NCBI GenBank assembly: GCA_964502785.1
Contig: CAZCXW010000001.1
Location: 1 to 56,322 of the forward strand
Length of the DNA stretch: 56,322 nt
Direction: 5' to 3'
Source of the DNA: JAGVYE01 sp964502785
GTDB lineage: Archaea > Nanobdellota > Nanobdellia > Woesearchaeales > GW2011-AR9
The notes beneath the pieces are model-generated. The model saw only the letters and a list, made by a program, of their open reading frames with translations. It was not told the origin of the DNA and searched no databases. Numbering within the stretch: the stretch's first letter is position 1; each line of letters begins with the position of its first letter. Shown here one piece after another: positions 32,060 through 39,984 of the stretch. The position numbers were made by a program, and so were the translations under genes.

Positions 32060-32927
32060 TTAGACTCCTTGTNNNNNNNNNNCCTTGTAAATGTCTATTT
32101 ATTGGTGCAGCAAATCTGTAACTTCCATCTTTGGTGATAGATTTCCCTGCTACTCCAACTCGCCATTCTGGTTCCAGAGAATTCCAACATTGTTTCATTA
32201 CTTCTTCTAAAGAGTCTGTCATTGGTATCACAAATGGTTCTCCCTCAAATGCTGATAAATTCTGACTTCCTGGTTTGTAAGTTGTTACACAGTAGCCTAT
32301 CCCTGGATGAAGAGGAAGTTCGAAGAATTCCCGAATAGTAGGGAACTGCTGATGTTCCAACCCTGTTGCTTTATTTAAAATGGGAATGTATTCTGGTGAG
32401 CCTGGTTGGTGTAAAATTCTCTTTGCGGCAGCGGTCCATAAAGATTTAACAACTGGATCAGCTTTTAATATCGAAAACGTGGCCGTGTCTGAATCATGTT
32501 CATAGTAACCGGTTATCCTGGCTGTGAAGATAGGGGAGTCAGGTTCGCAGTATTTTTGTTCCAGAACTCGATTGAATAAAGTCCTGGCCTCGAGAGGCTG
32601 AAGATTAAGGAAGTCTGCAAACAAATCAACTTGATCTCCATTTCCTACAATATGAACTGCTCTTGATTTTCTCTGGTCATTGGAACTTCGCATTGTGGTA
32701 TAAATAACAAGGTGCGGATCTTTGATTTTATTTTCATCGTATCCTTTCGTTCTTAAGGTTTTTCCGGCTTCGTCAACGACATAAATCCTGTTTTGGCTAT
32801 TTTCGCTCCTTCCCATCAACCATGCTAATTGAAAAATATTTTTATCGTTATCCATGCCAATAACAATGCCGCGGCAGGGATTATCTTTAAAACGATCTTC
32901 TGCAATTTTGCTGAAGTCAAGATCCAT
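32060..32927 (-). CDS. purO: IMP cyclohydrolase, PurO type, with an assembly gap at the 3' end
   Basis: About 285 residues are readable. Family landmarks (IMP_cyclohyd): GIVIGMDNDKN, WLMGRSENSQNRIYVVDE, LRTKGYD, KDPHLVIYTTM, HIVGNGDQVDLF, CEPDSPIFTARITG, and FEGEPFVIP. The enzyme closes FAICAR to IMP, the last purine step. Start ATG 32927 is preferred over 32933 because GGGGAGG lies 8 nt upstream, and a TATA box TTTATAAAG is about 35 nt further. Ten Ns at 32073-32082 interrupt the last codons. CCTTGT occurs on both sides, and merging them gives the ending INRHLQGV and a stop at 32060. Read straight through the Ns, the frame would end at 32016. Confidence 0.88.
32073..32082. other. Assembly gap (10 N)
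   Basis: Ten Ns with the hexamer CCTTGT immediately on each side (32067-32072 and 32083-32088). This is the pattern of a scaffold join where overlapping contig ends were not merged. The true sequence may have no gap at all. Confidence 0.9.
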
Positions 32928-33032
32928 ATTCATCGCCTCCCCTGTGCATGGACTTGTATACTTTATAAAAGATTTCTATAATCAAACATAACTATCAAAA
33001 AGAAAACAAAAAAAATAAAATAAAAAACCAGA

Positions 33033-33056
33033 CCACAGCAAGCTGTGGGTTTTTTT
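33033..33056. terminator. Bidirectional hairpin terminator after doxX
   Basis: CCACAGC (33033-33039) and GCTGTGG (33042-33048) form a perfect 7-bp stem with an AA loop. T7 follows on the plus strand, and on the minus strand long T/A-rich tracts (complement of 33000-33030) follow. It lies downstream of the minus-strand DoxX gene and upstream of purO, so it most likely terminates the DoxX operon. Hairpin-plus-T terminators of this bacterial form are not common in archaea. Confidence 0.75.
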
Positions 33057-33059
33057 AAA

Positions 33060-33117
33060 TGTTTGTTGGAGAAATATCTTTTCACTGCAAGTAATGGGGA
33101 TTTACACCCAACAAACA
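33060..33117 (-). other. Long-armed inverted repeat in the 3' region of the DoxX transcript
   Basis: TGTTTGTTGG (33060-33069) is perfectly complementary to CCAACAAACA (33108-33117), enclosing 38 bases. The right arm begins 2 nt after the DoxX stop and the left arm ends a few bases before the hairpin terminator. In RNA this would make a closed stem-loop covering the entire 3' untranslated region. It could protect the mRNA end, or be a small RNA released from it. I cannot tell which. Confidence 0.45.
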
Positions 33118-33118
33118 A

Positions 33119-33511
33119 TTAAAAGGTCTCTTTTTTTAGGGAACTCATTTCCAAACTTAGCTTTCTTGCGCCGTACACAATGATGACCAAAAATGCAGCA
33201 AAGTAGAGCAAAGCAAGTTCACCATTATTTGCCAATGGACTCAAACCTCCCGGCGCATGAACTTTGAAATAGGCAACAAGCATTTGGATTGCGCCTAATA
33301 CTGCAGCCATTCTTACAAAAAAGCCAACTACTAAAGCAATCCCTACCACTATTTCTACTAATCCAGCAACTCCCATGAGACTTCCCAGAGCCATCTTATT
33401 GACAAACAACTTATCCCATCCATGCAGGAAAAACATTAGTCCTACCAACACGCGGAATAAAACATAAAAATAATCTCCATATTTTTCAACTTTATTTGAA
33501 ACATAACCCAT
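33119..33511 (-). CDS. DoxX-family membrane protein
   Basis: A 130-residue protein with four membrane helices. DoxX features: YVLFRVLVGLMFFLHGWDKLF near the N-terminus with the H-G-x-x-K-L motif, GLVEIVVGIALVVGFF in the middle, and a helix-rich end. DoxX proteins occur in quinol oxidase complexes and redox-stress membrane complexes, but most have no proven role. GAGGTGA lies 6 nt upstream of the ATG. It is the last gene of a three-gene run with the GTPase and YjdF-like genes, and is followed by a terminator. Confidence 0.92.
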   Translation of the reverse strand: MGYVSNKVEKYGDYFYVLFRVLVGLMFFLHGWDKLFVNKMALGSLMGVAGLVEIVVGIALVVGFFVRMAAVLGAIQMLVAYFKVHAPGGLSPLANNGELALLYFAAFLVIIVYGARKLSLEMSSLKKETF

Positions 33512-33549
33512 ATCAATTCACCTCTTTTCTCAGAAAATAAAATGGGTAT

Positions 33550-34167
33550 TTAAGCTTTTATTTTTTCCAGAGAGCGATCATGAATTTTTGATAATGTGAA
33601 TAAAGCGGCAATGGCGCCAATTAAAGCTAGTACCATATCCCATTGGGCATCCCAAATATCTCCTTGCGAGCCTAAGTAGGCTTGCCCAACATCGGCAGCA
33701 ACGCCGAGAGTGGTCCACCATTCGATGAGCTCCCAAAAGGCGGCAATTGCTAATACAATACTTAAAACAATGAAGTAAAACCAACCATTTCGTTCCAATT
33801 TTGTTTTTCTCAGCAAAACTTCTTTTATAATAAACACTGGAAAAAAACCTAAGGCAAGATGCCCTATTCTGTCATAATGGTTTCTCGCTAAATCAAAAGC
33901 CTCTTTTGCCCAATTTCCTAATGGTGTTTGCGCATAGGTGTAATATCCCCCATAGACGAGGATAAGAGTATGCAAGAAAACACAAATATAGGCAAAATTT
34001 GATAAGGGAAATCTCTTATATGTGACAATTAAAACAGTAATTCCAATAAAAGCAGGTAATACTTCTAAAAACCAGTTTAAATGCCCTGCTTTTGGATCGT
34101 AGCCGGTAAAGAGGAAGATGATTAAAAGGACGAATAGGAGAGTCAATAGAAGTATTTTATTTTTCAT
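33550..34167 (-). CDS. YjdF-like membrane protein (DUF2238)
   Basis: About 205 residues from ATG 34167, which overlaps the GTPase stop (ATGA); the ATG at 34188 would overlap further. Six membrane helices. The family motifs are HLALGFFPVF (His near residue 105), FWELIEWWTTLG and GDIWDAQWDMVLALIG, a set of conserved acidic and aromatic residues within the membrane. The function of the family is unknown. Translational coupling to the GTPase suggests they are made together. Confidence 0.9.
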   Translation of the reverse strand: MKNKILLLTLLFVLLIIFLFTGYDPKAGHLNWFLEVLPAFIGITVLIVTYKRFPLSNFAYICVFLHTLILVYGGYYTYAQTPLGNWAKEAFDLARNHYDRIGHLALGFFPVFIIKEVLLRKTKLERNGWFYFIVLSIVLAIAAFWELIEWWTTLGVAADVGQAYLGSQGDIWDAQWDMVLALIGAIAALFTLSKIHDRSLEKIKA

Positions 34168-34892
34168 CTTATCTTCCCAGTTTGCCATAATTTTAATACA
34201 TAACGCGCCGTTGCTTCAGTATCTGCTTTCCCTCCCTTCTGCAATTTGTTTAATTTAAACGCAAGTTTTTCTAACATTTCTTCAGGATCGTCTTCATAAG
34301 TATCGAAATACTGCTGAAACTTTTCTTTTTCTTCCTCAAACAAAGATAGCACGACTAATTCAGGATTCTTTACTTTACTATAATCAATGGCTCCAATTTT
34401 CCCAAACAATGTCTCATTTTTTTCTTTTTTTGAAAAAACGCCAGGCGTATCCAATAGAACGATTCGTTTATCAACACGAATACGCTGCATTCCCCTGGTA
34501 AAACCACTTTCCGCCGAAGTCCTTGCTTTTCCGCTTCCTGCTAAAGCATTGATTAAAGAAGACTTGCCGACATTTGGGTACCCAACAATTCCGACTACCA
34601 CGTTTTCTCCCCGGGATAATTCCAGAATTTTCTGTTTCAGCATCGTTGTTCCAAAATGCTTGGTGCTGGAAACAAAAACACTTGGTCTTAACTCTTTTTT
34701 TGCTCGTTCTAATTGTTCTCTCGGCACTAAATCGCATTTGTTGAGAGCATATAATAATTTTTTACCGCTGCGTTCTACTTTCTCTTCAATTTCCCGATGT
34801 CTTGTCTCTTCGATTGTTCTTGCATCAAGCACTTCAATGATGATATCCGCTTCTCGCAGAACTTTGTTCACATGCACCCAATATGAGACCAT
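34164..34892 (-). CDS. Circularly permuted GTPase (YlqF/YawG family)
   Basis: A 242-residue GTPase in which the G motifs are permuted: NKCD (G4) near residue 51 comes first, then GYPNVGKSS (G1, about 105-113), GFTRGM (G2), and DTPG (G3). The N-terminal ADIIIEVLDARTIEETRH is typical of the YlqF/YawG/Nog2 ribosome-assembly group. The archaeal members probably act in large-subunit maturation. The C-terminal helices (FKLNKLQKGGKADTE, then AARYVLKLW-like) are complete. It heads a short operon with YjdF-like and DoxX genes. Confidence 0.94.
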   Translation of the reverse strand: MVSYWVHVNKVLREADIIIEVLDARTIEETRHREIEEKVERSGKKLLYALNKCDLVPREQLERAKKELRPSVFVSSTKHFGTTMLKQKILELSRGENVVVGIVGYPNVGKSSLINALAGSGKARTSAESGFTRGMQRIRVDKRIVLLDTPGVFSKKEKNETLFGKIGAIDYSKVKNPELVVLSLFEEEKEKFQQYFDTYEDDPEEMLEKLAFKLNKLQKGGKADTEATARYVLKLWQTGKIR

Positions 34893-34988
34893 GTTCTATC
34901 CAAGCAAGAAGCGGTATTTAATTGTTTGCACAGATAGTTAGAAGAGCTCAGCCAATACCTTTAAATTTATCTCTATAATTCCTTTTCT

Positions 34989-35318
34989 ATGCAACTAGAA
35001 CACCATCTTCATACGAGAAAGCGGATTCATCAATTGCATCAGCAATATCCTCATCCTAGCAGAGGGATACGCTTTTTGGATAGGCTGGTCTGGGGCATTG
35101 CCTTTGTCATGCCTCTTACCGCACTTCCTCAATTATACACGGTTTGGTTTGAACGTAATTCTCAAGGCGTTTCCCTTCTAACCTGGCTTTTGTTGGCAAT
35201 CCTTTCAATCCCCATGGTCATTTACGGCTTTGTGCATAAAGAAAAACCAATTATTTTTATGTATTTGTTGTGGATTATTGTAGATAGTTTGGTGGTTATT
35301 GGCGCGCTTTGGTATTAA
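34989..35318 (+). CDS. PQ-loop/semiSWEET-type membrane protein
   Basis: A 109-residue protein with a charged His-rich N-terminus (HHLHTRKRIHQLHQQ) and three membrane helices, the half-transporter size of semiSWEETs. The PQ motif is in LPQLYTVW, followed by SQGVSLLTWLLLA, both typical. Two such units dimerise to form a sugar or amino-acid carrier. The basic N-terminal extension of about 35 residues is unusual. TATA-like AAATTTATC lies about 25 nt upstream of the ATG. Confidence 0.85.
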   Translation: MQLEHHLHTRKRIHQLHQQYPHPSRGIRFLDRLVWGIAFVMPLTALPQLYTVWFERNSQGVSLLTWLLLAILSIPMVIYGFVHKEKPIIFMYLLWIIVDSLVVIGALWY

Positions 35319-35369
35319 ATTTGAAATCTCGAGGGAAAGTTTTTTATCTCTGTTCTCTTAAAAGTATAT

Positions 35370-36314
35370 ATGCCTCTGGTAACTTCCAGAAGAAACCATA
35401 CTTTTGCGAGCGGCGCGCTTGAAGAGAAAATATATGATGATGGCGCTGCTCTGTATCATATTTTTGAGCAAGTTCAACAGCCTATTACTTCTACGTTACT
35501 TCAGGAACGGTTTCATGAGCTAAAAGAAATTGTTCATTTTAATGGCCGCGCTCTTGATTTAGATTTTATTCCTACATTACCTTTTCTTGCTGCTAATGCG
35601 GCCGCAGCTTTTCTTCCTACTTTTTCGTATTGTCAAGAACAGGCTGATGTCATTGTAGAAGAAAAGATGCAGGCGATTCATAGGCAGGATCGGGTTGTTC
35701 TTTTCTTCCATGGCTACTATCAAAATGGCAATGCCGCCCAGCAATTCGTTCAAGATGCGCATGATCAAGGTTTTACCGTGCTGGCTCCGAGTTACGACTT
35801 TCGTATGGAACCTTCACGTTTTTCCAGCGAGATTTTAACAACTCTTATGAGGCAAGCAGCAGCGAGAGGAGCGACGATTGTTGGGGTTATCGGTCACAGC
35901 ACTGGCGCTGACAACTGCCGTTATGCCCTGCTTCATAATGAAGAAGTTAAGGATTATGTGGATGATCGTAAAACGACGTTCATCTTCTCGGCTCCGATCA
36001 TGAATGGGATAGATTCCCCCAATCGGGTGCAGAAAGCTTTCTTCAAAGCAGGACAATTGTGGGGCGATGCGGATAATCTTCTGAAAAAAATTGGTGAAGA
36101 GCATCTTCAAGGCTTGAATCAGCCTGTTCCACCACTATTTACGGCTTATACATTCCTTTGCCGAAGAGACTTGCTCGTTCCTGTGAAGTGCGGATTTGAC
36201 ACCAATCTTCATGGGAATACGCTGATCATTCCATATGGGGGCCATTTTGAAGGGAGCGGTGTAAGTACGAGAATAAATAAAGAATATTTGAGATGCGTGG
36301 AGAAAGGAAGGTAA
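35370..36314 (+). CDS. Alpha/beta-hydrolase-fold protein
   Basis: A 314-residue predicted serine hydrolase. VVLFFHGYYQNG (about 110-121) provides the oxyanion-hole region, GHSTGAD (about 175-181) the nucleophile elbow with Ser, and the C-terminal PYGGHFEGSG the likely catalytic His; the acid is probably in the RRDLLVPV region. The first 100 residues are helical and specific to this protein. No signal peptide. The substrate is unknown; lipase or esterase relatives fit best. The 3' end faces a dense array of hairpins and a convergent gene. Confidence 0.8.
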   Translation: MPLVTSRRNHTFASGALEEKIYDDGAALYHIFEQVQQPITSTLLQERFHELKEIVHFNGRALDLDFIPTLPFLAANAAAAFLPTFSYCQEQADVIVEEKMQAIHRQDRVVLFFHGYYQNGNAAQQFVQDAHDQGFTVLAPSYDFRMEPSRFSSEILTTLMRQAAARGATIVGVIGHSTGADNCRYALLHNEEVKDYVDDRKTTFIFSAPIMNGIDSPNRVQKAFFKAGQLWGDADNLLKKIGEEHLQGLNQPVPPLFTAYTFLCRRDLLVPVKCGFDTNLHGNTLIIPYGGHFEGSGVSTRINKEYLRCVEKGR

Positions 36315-36322
36315 TTTTTAAA

Positions 36323-36479
36323 CCCCAGAATTCCAATGGTGTTCCACCAGTGGAATTCTGGGGTGCTCAAAAACTCTGCATGACGTTATGAACGTCATGC
36401 CACCTGTCCACAAAGAAGCCGCTGCTTCTTGTGCGCCAGTGAAATCTATGTTTCACTGTGCGTCTGACAGGTGGTTTTT
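36323..36479. ncRNA. Array of hairpins between convergent genes (candidate structured RNA or DNA element)
   Basis: Nearly every base of this 157-nt interval lies in a stem. Hairpin 1: CCCCAGAATTCCA (36323-36335) pairs with TGGAATTCTGGGG (36351-36363), continued inside by TGGTG/CACCA. Hairpin 2: GCATGACGTT (36378-36387) pairs with AACGTCATGC (36391-36400), loop ATG. Branched element 3: CCACCTGTC (36400-36408) pairs with GACAGGTGG (36466-36474) and encloses two hairpins, CACAAAGAAGC/GCTTCTTGTG (36409-36433) and CAGTGAAA/TTTCACTG (36437-36458). TTTTT follows at 36475. The palindromes work on either strand. No promoter is obvious, so it may be a bidirectional terminator, a stable 3' RNA or a recombination site. 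Confidence 0.55.
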
Positions 36480-36484
36480 GACAG

Positions 36485-37072
36485 TTAAGGAAGATTAATA
36501 CATGCTTCCTGTTGTAAATAATGGCTTCCTTCCAAATATATATAATTAATCCAATTGGGGTCAATGAAGAAACGTTCTCTCATTCCTTCATGTATTCTTT
36601 CACAATAATCTTCATCTTCACAATTGACAATCTTATATTTTTTTCCTGCAGATAAATCTTCAGTGATCATTCCTGCCAACTTGCTTCCATCTAGAAGTTC
36701 ACGATAGGCAAGTTTTGAAGTCACTGCTCCGACAAAATATGGTGGATTATTATCATCAATAAATGCTTGTTCAAACATAGCCAGCATTTTCGTCAAATCT
36801 TCTGCTTCTGTTTGGTAAGGCCAACCATGATATAATTTTACTCTTAATGCTAAGAAGATGTCTTGTCTATTGAGCGGGTCGACAATTCTCCCTATCCCAA
36901 AGACTTTATGACTGCAACCTTCTCCCAAATTTGAAATGTCTTCGTCTAATGATTCATTGGCGTATACATGATGGAAGATGTTCTCCATTCTTTTCATAAT
37001 TCTGCTCTCGCTTTCGATGACTGGTTTTAGCCGTACAATTCTTCCATAATATTCTCGCTGTTTCTCTTCCAT
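36485..37072 (-). CDS. Unknown protein with a possible kinase-like N-lobe
   Basis: A 195-residue protein, not assigned. Residues about 48-80 read LGEGCSHKVFGIG followed 12 residues later by LALRVKLY. A Gly-rich loop and then a Lys in a beta-strand recall strands 1-3 of a protein-kinase N-lobe, and MITEDLSAGKKY could be the hinge. No H-R-D or D-F-G motif follows; the protein ends soon after. It is either a different fold or the remaining N-lobe of a truncated kinase. Its 3' end abuts the hairpin array at 36323-36479, which would fit truncation by insertion or deletion. Confidence 0.55.
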   Translation of the reverse strand: MEEKQREYYGRIVRLKPVIESESRIMKRMENIFHHVYANESLDEDISNLGEGCSHKVFGIGRIVDPLNRQDIFLALRVKLYHGWPYQTEAEDLTKMLAMFEQAFIDDNNPPYFVGAVTSKLAYRELLDGSKLAGMITEDLSAGKKYKIVNCEDEDYCERIHEGMRERFFIDPNWINYIYLEGSHYLQQEACINLP

Positions 37073-37146
37073 TTTTTTTGAATTCTCCTTCAGTTTTTAA
37101 ATTTCACCATAAAGAATTTAAAAACACTTCTTTTCTGGCTCAAAAT

Positions 37147-37446
37147 ATGCCTTTTTCCAAAACCTTTCCTAAAACTGTTCCCGGCAGCAATTTCCCCGTC
37201 TGGGAAGAGGTTTTTCTCACGGATGAAGAAGAGCAGAGCGTTGAAGAGCAATGCCGGCGGGAGAATTTTCGGATTCTCGACCAGTGCTTGGATGATGCTA
37301 AAGCTCTGGCGATTAAACATCGCTTAAATACAGAGGAAAATCAAATCGCGTTAGGTGTAGCTTTATTTGAAAAACGCGCTTCTCATGAAGTATTCTGGAA
37401 GGAAAATAAAGCGAAAGAAAAGTTTGATCAGGAATTTAAACGTTAA
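37147..37446 (+). CDS. Unknown small acidic helical protein
   Basis: About 99 residues from ATG 37147; the longer frame from TTG 37078 runs through the promoter (TATA-like AATTTAAAAAC at about 37117) and is not credible. The N-terminus MPFSKTFPKTVPGSNFPVWEEV is proline-rich, and the remainder is one or two charged helices (DEEEQSVEEQCRRENF and DDAKALAIKHRL). No family is recognised. It converges with a small membrane protein gene. Confidence 0.55.
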   Translation: MPFSKTFPKTVPGSNFPVWEEVFLTDEEEQSVEEQCRRENFRILDQCLDDAKALAIKHRLNTEENQIALGVALFEKRASHEVFWKENKAKEKFDQEFKR

Positions 37447-37455
37447 TTTTCCTGC

Positions 37456-37713
37456 TTATTCCGCAATAATTGGAGCTTTGGTCATGCTGATCAATGAGGC
37501 GATAAACATCGCTATGAACACCAATAAGAAAGCTACCCCAAAATTCCTGCTTTGAGGATACACAATATACGCCGTCACTAACAAACCTAAGATGGCAATG
37601 ACCATAAAACTTGCCTTAAGCGGCGCGACCTGCCATTTGCTGGAATGAACAGTGGTTCGAGAAACCCGGGAAATTGATTTTTTTGCTTTAGTCCTATTTT
37701 TATTCTTTTTCAT
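37456..37713 (-). CDS. Small two-helix membrane protein with basic N-terminus
   Basis: An 85-residue protein. Residues 1-30 are very basic (KKNKNRTKAKKSISR), followed by two membrane helices (MVIAILGLLVTAYIVY and FGVAFLLVFIAMFIASLI). GAGGTGA stands 6 nt before the ATG, one of the clearest Shine-Dalgarno sites here. The topology fits a cytoplasmic basic tail contacting nucleic acid or ribosomes. No family is recognised. Confidence 0.65.
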   Translation of the reverse strand: MKKNKNRTKAKKSISRVSRTTVHSSKWQVAPLKASFMVIAILGLLVTAYIVYPQSRNFGVAFLLVFIAMFIASLISMTKAPIIAE

Positions 37714-37761
37714 ACCGATTCACCTCTTTTCTAACTGGAAAGATTTTAATATTTTTAAAGG

Positions 37762-38124
37762 TTACTCTGGCGTTAATTCTTTACACTTGTATTTAGCATC
37801 GGAAGACCATACTAAAAATAATCGTTCTGAAAATCCACCTTTTCTTCTTATATTCTCTTTCAATGCTTCTTTAAATTCTGTATCGCTCATTTTCTTTATT
37901 TTTTTTATTTCTTCAAGTGCAACGGTAATATCTGCTAACTCTGCTAAGAATTCCTTCTGTGTTTTAGCGTTTAACAATTCTTGCGCTTCTTCTCCAACTT
38001 TTTTGAGAAGTTCCCGTTCAAATTCGGTTTCCGTTAAAGAATATGTTTCGTATTCTCCATGCTTGTTCTTAATCTGTTGAGGAATGTTGTCGCGAATCAA
38101 CTTGTTGTAATAGACTTTTCTCAT
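37762..38124 (-). CDS. MazG/PRA-PH-like nucleotide pyrophosphohydrolase
   Basis: A 120-residue all-alpha NTP-pyrophosphatase-like protein of the house-cleaning type. It begins VYYNKLIRDNIPQQI, the diagnostic Y-N-K-L-V-R-D-x-I-P opening. The metal-binding helix pair is KKVGEEAQELLNA and FLAELADITVALEEI, with E-E-x-x-E and E-x-x-D. The family cleaves non-canonical or excess (d)NTPs to monophosphates. It overlaps trpS by 4 nt (ATGA), so the two are in one operon. Confidence 0.88.
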   Translation of the reverse strand: MRKVYYNKLIRDNIPQQIKNKHGEYETYSLTETEFERELLKKVGEEAQELLNAKTQKEFLAELADITVALEEIKKIKKMSDTEFKEALKENIRRKGGFSERLFLVWSSDAKYKCKELTPE

Positions 38125-39236
38125 AGTTTTAGAATAAACTGATCTATCTTCTTTTCTGCTTCTTTTCGCCTCTTTTGATGGTCCTTGAGAAATAAAGTAA
38201 GCTTGTCAATAACGATTTTTTTTAGCTCTCCGCTGAGGAGTTTCCCAGTTTTGTAATCATTATAAATTTTCTGTAATTTTTGGTCGTCTGGTTCTAAACC
38301 ATATCTAAGCATTTGAAAGGAAACATCAATATCCGGATTTCCACCAAGCCGACGATGTTCTTCTACAGTAGGCTGGCCTCCAGAAAAAGCATATTTTTTA
38401 ATTTTCGTAGCGGCTTCCTCAGGACTGTCAGTTAAGGCAATAAAAGAAGTCGGATCTGATGAGGACATTTTATCTCCTTTTAAACCTGGCATGAAGAAGT
38501 GATAGGTTGAACTGATTTGCCGGAACTTAAACTCTTTCATTCGACCAGTTAAATCTCTCGCTAATCTTAAATGTACATCTTGATCTGCACCAACCGGAAC
38601 TACTACTGGTATAGGGCCTTCAAATTCTGGAAGTTCCATGTGGATAATATCAGAAGCTTGCAATAAAGATGAGACCATTTTACCAGGTGTAACATCTTCT
38701 CCATAAAGAGCTCTGAATTCATTAAACGTTACATGACGGGCAAACATTTCTGCTAATTTGTAATAAGCACCGGCTTTCTTGCCATCTACTGAACGAGAAG
38801 ATTGAAAGTAAAAATCACAATCTTCAGGATTTAATCCTAGAGCAATATAGTTTATCAGATATTCTTTAACGGCAATTTCTCTCAATTCACTTAAATTCAT
38901 ATTCCGAGTGTTATATGCTTCGACATCAGCTACTGTAATGTATATTTTTGCGCCAAGTGAATGGTAAAATAAGATTTGATCGACAACTAATTTATGTCCA
39001 AAATGAAATTTGCCAGAAGGCATTAATCCTGTTAACATCCCAAATGATTTTTTTTGTTCTATAGCTTCAAGAATTTGTTTAAAATCACGATGAGCAAAGA
39101 CAATTCCTCTCCTAAAAAGCGGTAATTTCATGAATTCTTTTGGGAGGTCATTAAGCCGCTGCAGGCCAAACTCCTTTATCAACTTATCATAATCTATATT
39201 TCCTTTTACTTCCCAAGGTGTGACAATGTGCGGCAT
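38121..39236 (-). CDS. trpS: Tryptophanyl-tRNA synthetase (archaeal type)
   Basis: A 371-residue class I synthetase that charges tRNA-Trp. The archaeal N-terminus TPWEVKGNIDYDKLIKEFG is present. The HIGH motif is HFGH in MPSGKFHFGHK (near residue 78), and KMSSS is intact near residue 255. GADQDVHLRLARDL and the anticodon-binding C-terminal helices (QKIYNDYKTGKL, then KKDHQKRRKEAEKK-like) follow. Length is normal. It is the first gene of an operon with the MazG-like gene. Confidence 0.97.
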   Translation of the reverse strand: MPHIVTPWEVKGNIDYDKLIKEFGLQRLNDLPKEFMKLPLFRRGIVFAHRDFKQILEAIEQKKSFGMLTGLMPSGKFHFGHKLVVDQILFYHSLGAKIYITVADVEAYNTRNMNLSELREIAVKEYLINYIALGLNPEDCDFYFQSSRSVDGKKAGAYYKLAEMFARHVTFNEFRALYGEDVTPGKMVSSLLQASDIIHMELPEFEGPIPVVVPVGADQDVHLRLARDLTGRMKEFKFRQISSTYHFFMPGLKGDKMSSSDPTSFIALTDSPEEAATKIKKYAFSGGQPTVEEHRRLGGNPDIDVSFQMLRYGLEPDDQKLQKIYNDYKTGKLLSGELKKIVIDKLTLFLKDHQKRRKEAEKKIDQFILKL

Positions 39237-39317
39237 GGTGGCGTTATTATGCTTCTTTTTATTAATATTTCCTGTACTATAGAAATATTTAAGTGGTTTT
39301 TCGTGTTGGACAATTTT

Positions 39318-39977
39318 ATGGAAAGTATTGAGAGAATTGTACGTAAAATGAAGATGGGGGATATCATCCGGTTCTCTTTGGACAACGGATACTTGTTTGT
39401 CGGTTACTTTGATCGATTTTTCAAGAAGAAAGATCCAGAATTCCAGTTTGATGAAGTGCTTCAGCCACGACTAGGGTTTGATCCTATCTCAGATCAATAT
39501 AAATTTACGATGTATAACCCTCGAGGTTCAAATCCTCCTCATCGAAATTATGGTTTACAAGATTCTCTTCCTGAATTTTATGTTACGGAAGATGATGGCG
39601 GATTTAAAGTTGGAAGTTCTGTTATTACGCAGGGTCAATTTCTTAAATCCCATCGATTTCGGAAAAAGAGCTTCAATGCCTTTGAACAGGAAGATATCGA
39701 AAGCATCGTACGCTTAACTCTTCCCGGCCGCGATAATATGGTCGTAGGGCAGATGGTTGGTTTTGGCAATCAATTTTTAATTATTGCTCCTTCGATGACT
39801 TGGGTTCCTATCCCTCTTGCCGTCGCTGACTATTTTGATAATTCAGGGAAACTCTCTTTAAATATTCCTCTGAGAGATAGAATTTATACCTCAAAAAATG
39901 ATACAAAAGGGAGACTTATTCCGCTCCACGTGAATACTGTTCGTGTCAATACTTTAGAGCTGTATGTCGAACATTAA
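39318..39977 (+). CDS. Unknown protein, 219 residues
   Basis: Start at ATG 39318, since TATA-like AAATATTTAAG at about 39280 predicts a leaderless transcript; upstream in-frame codons overlap the trpS start. Beta-rich sequence: MKMGDIIRFSLDNGYLFVGYF at the start, a middle with few motifs, and DNMVVGQMVGFGNQFLIIAPS later, which partly repeats the first strand pattern. No signal, membrane helix or catalytic motif is seen. It may be a pair of small beta-barrels (SH3- or Sm-like), but this is weak. Confidence 0.55.
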   Translation: MESIERIVRKMKMGDIIRFSLDNGYLFVGYFDRFFKKKDPEFQFDEVLQPRLGFDPISDQYKFTMYNPRGSNPPHRNYGLQDSLPEFYVTEDDGGFKVGSSVITQGQFLKSHRFRKKSFNAFEQEDIESIVRLTLPGRDNMVVGQMVGFGNQFLIIAPSMTWVPIPLAVADYFDNSGKLSLNIPLRDRIYTSKNDTKGRLIPLHVNTVRVNTLELYVEH

Positions 39978-39984
39978 TCTTTAT

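Noticed and set aside
36367..36564. Minus-strand open frame through the hairpin array
   Set aside because: It is created by the palindromes and overlaps the better-supported gene at 36485-37072 in another frame.
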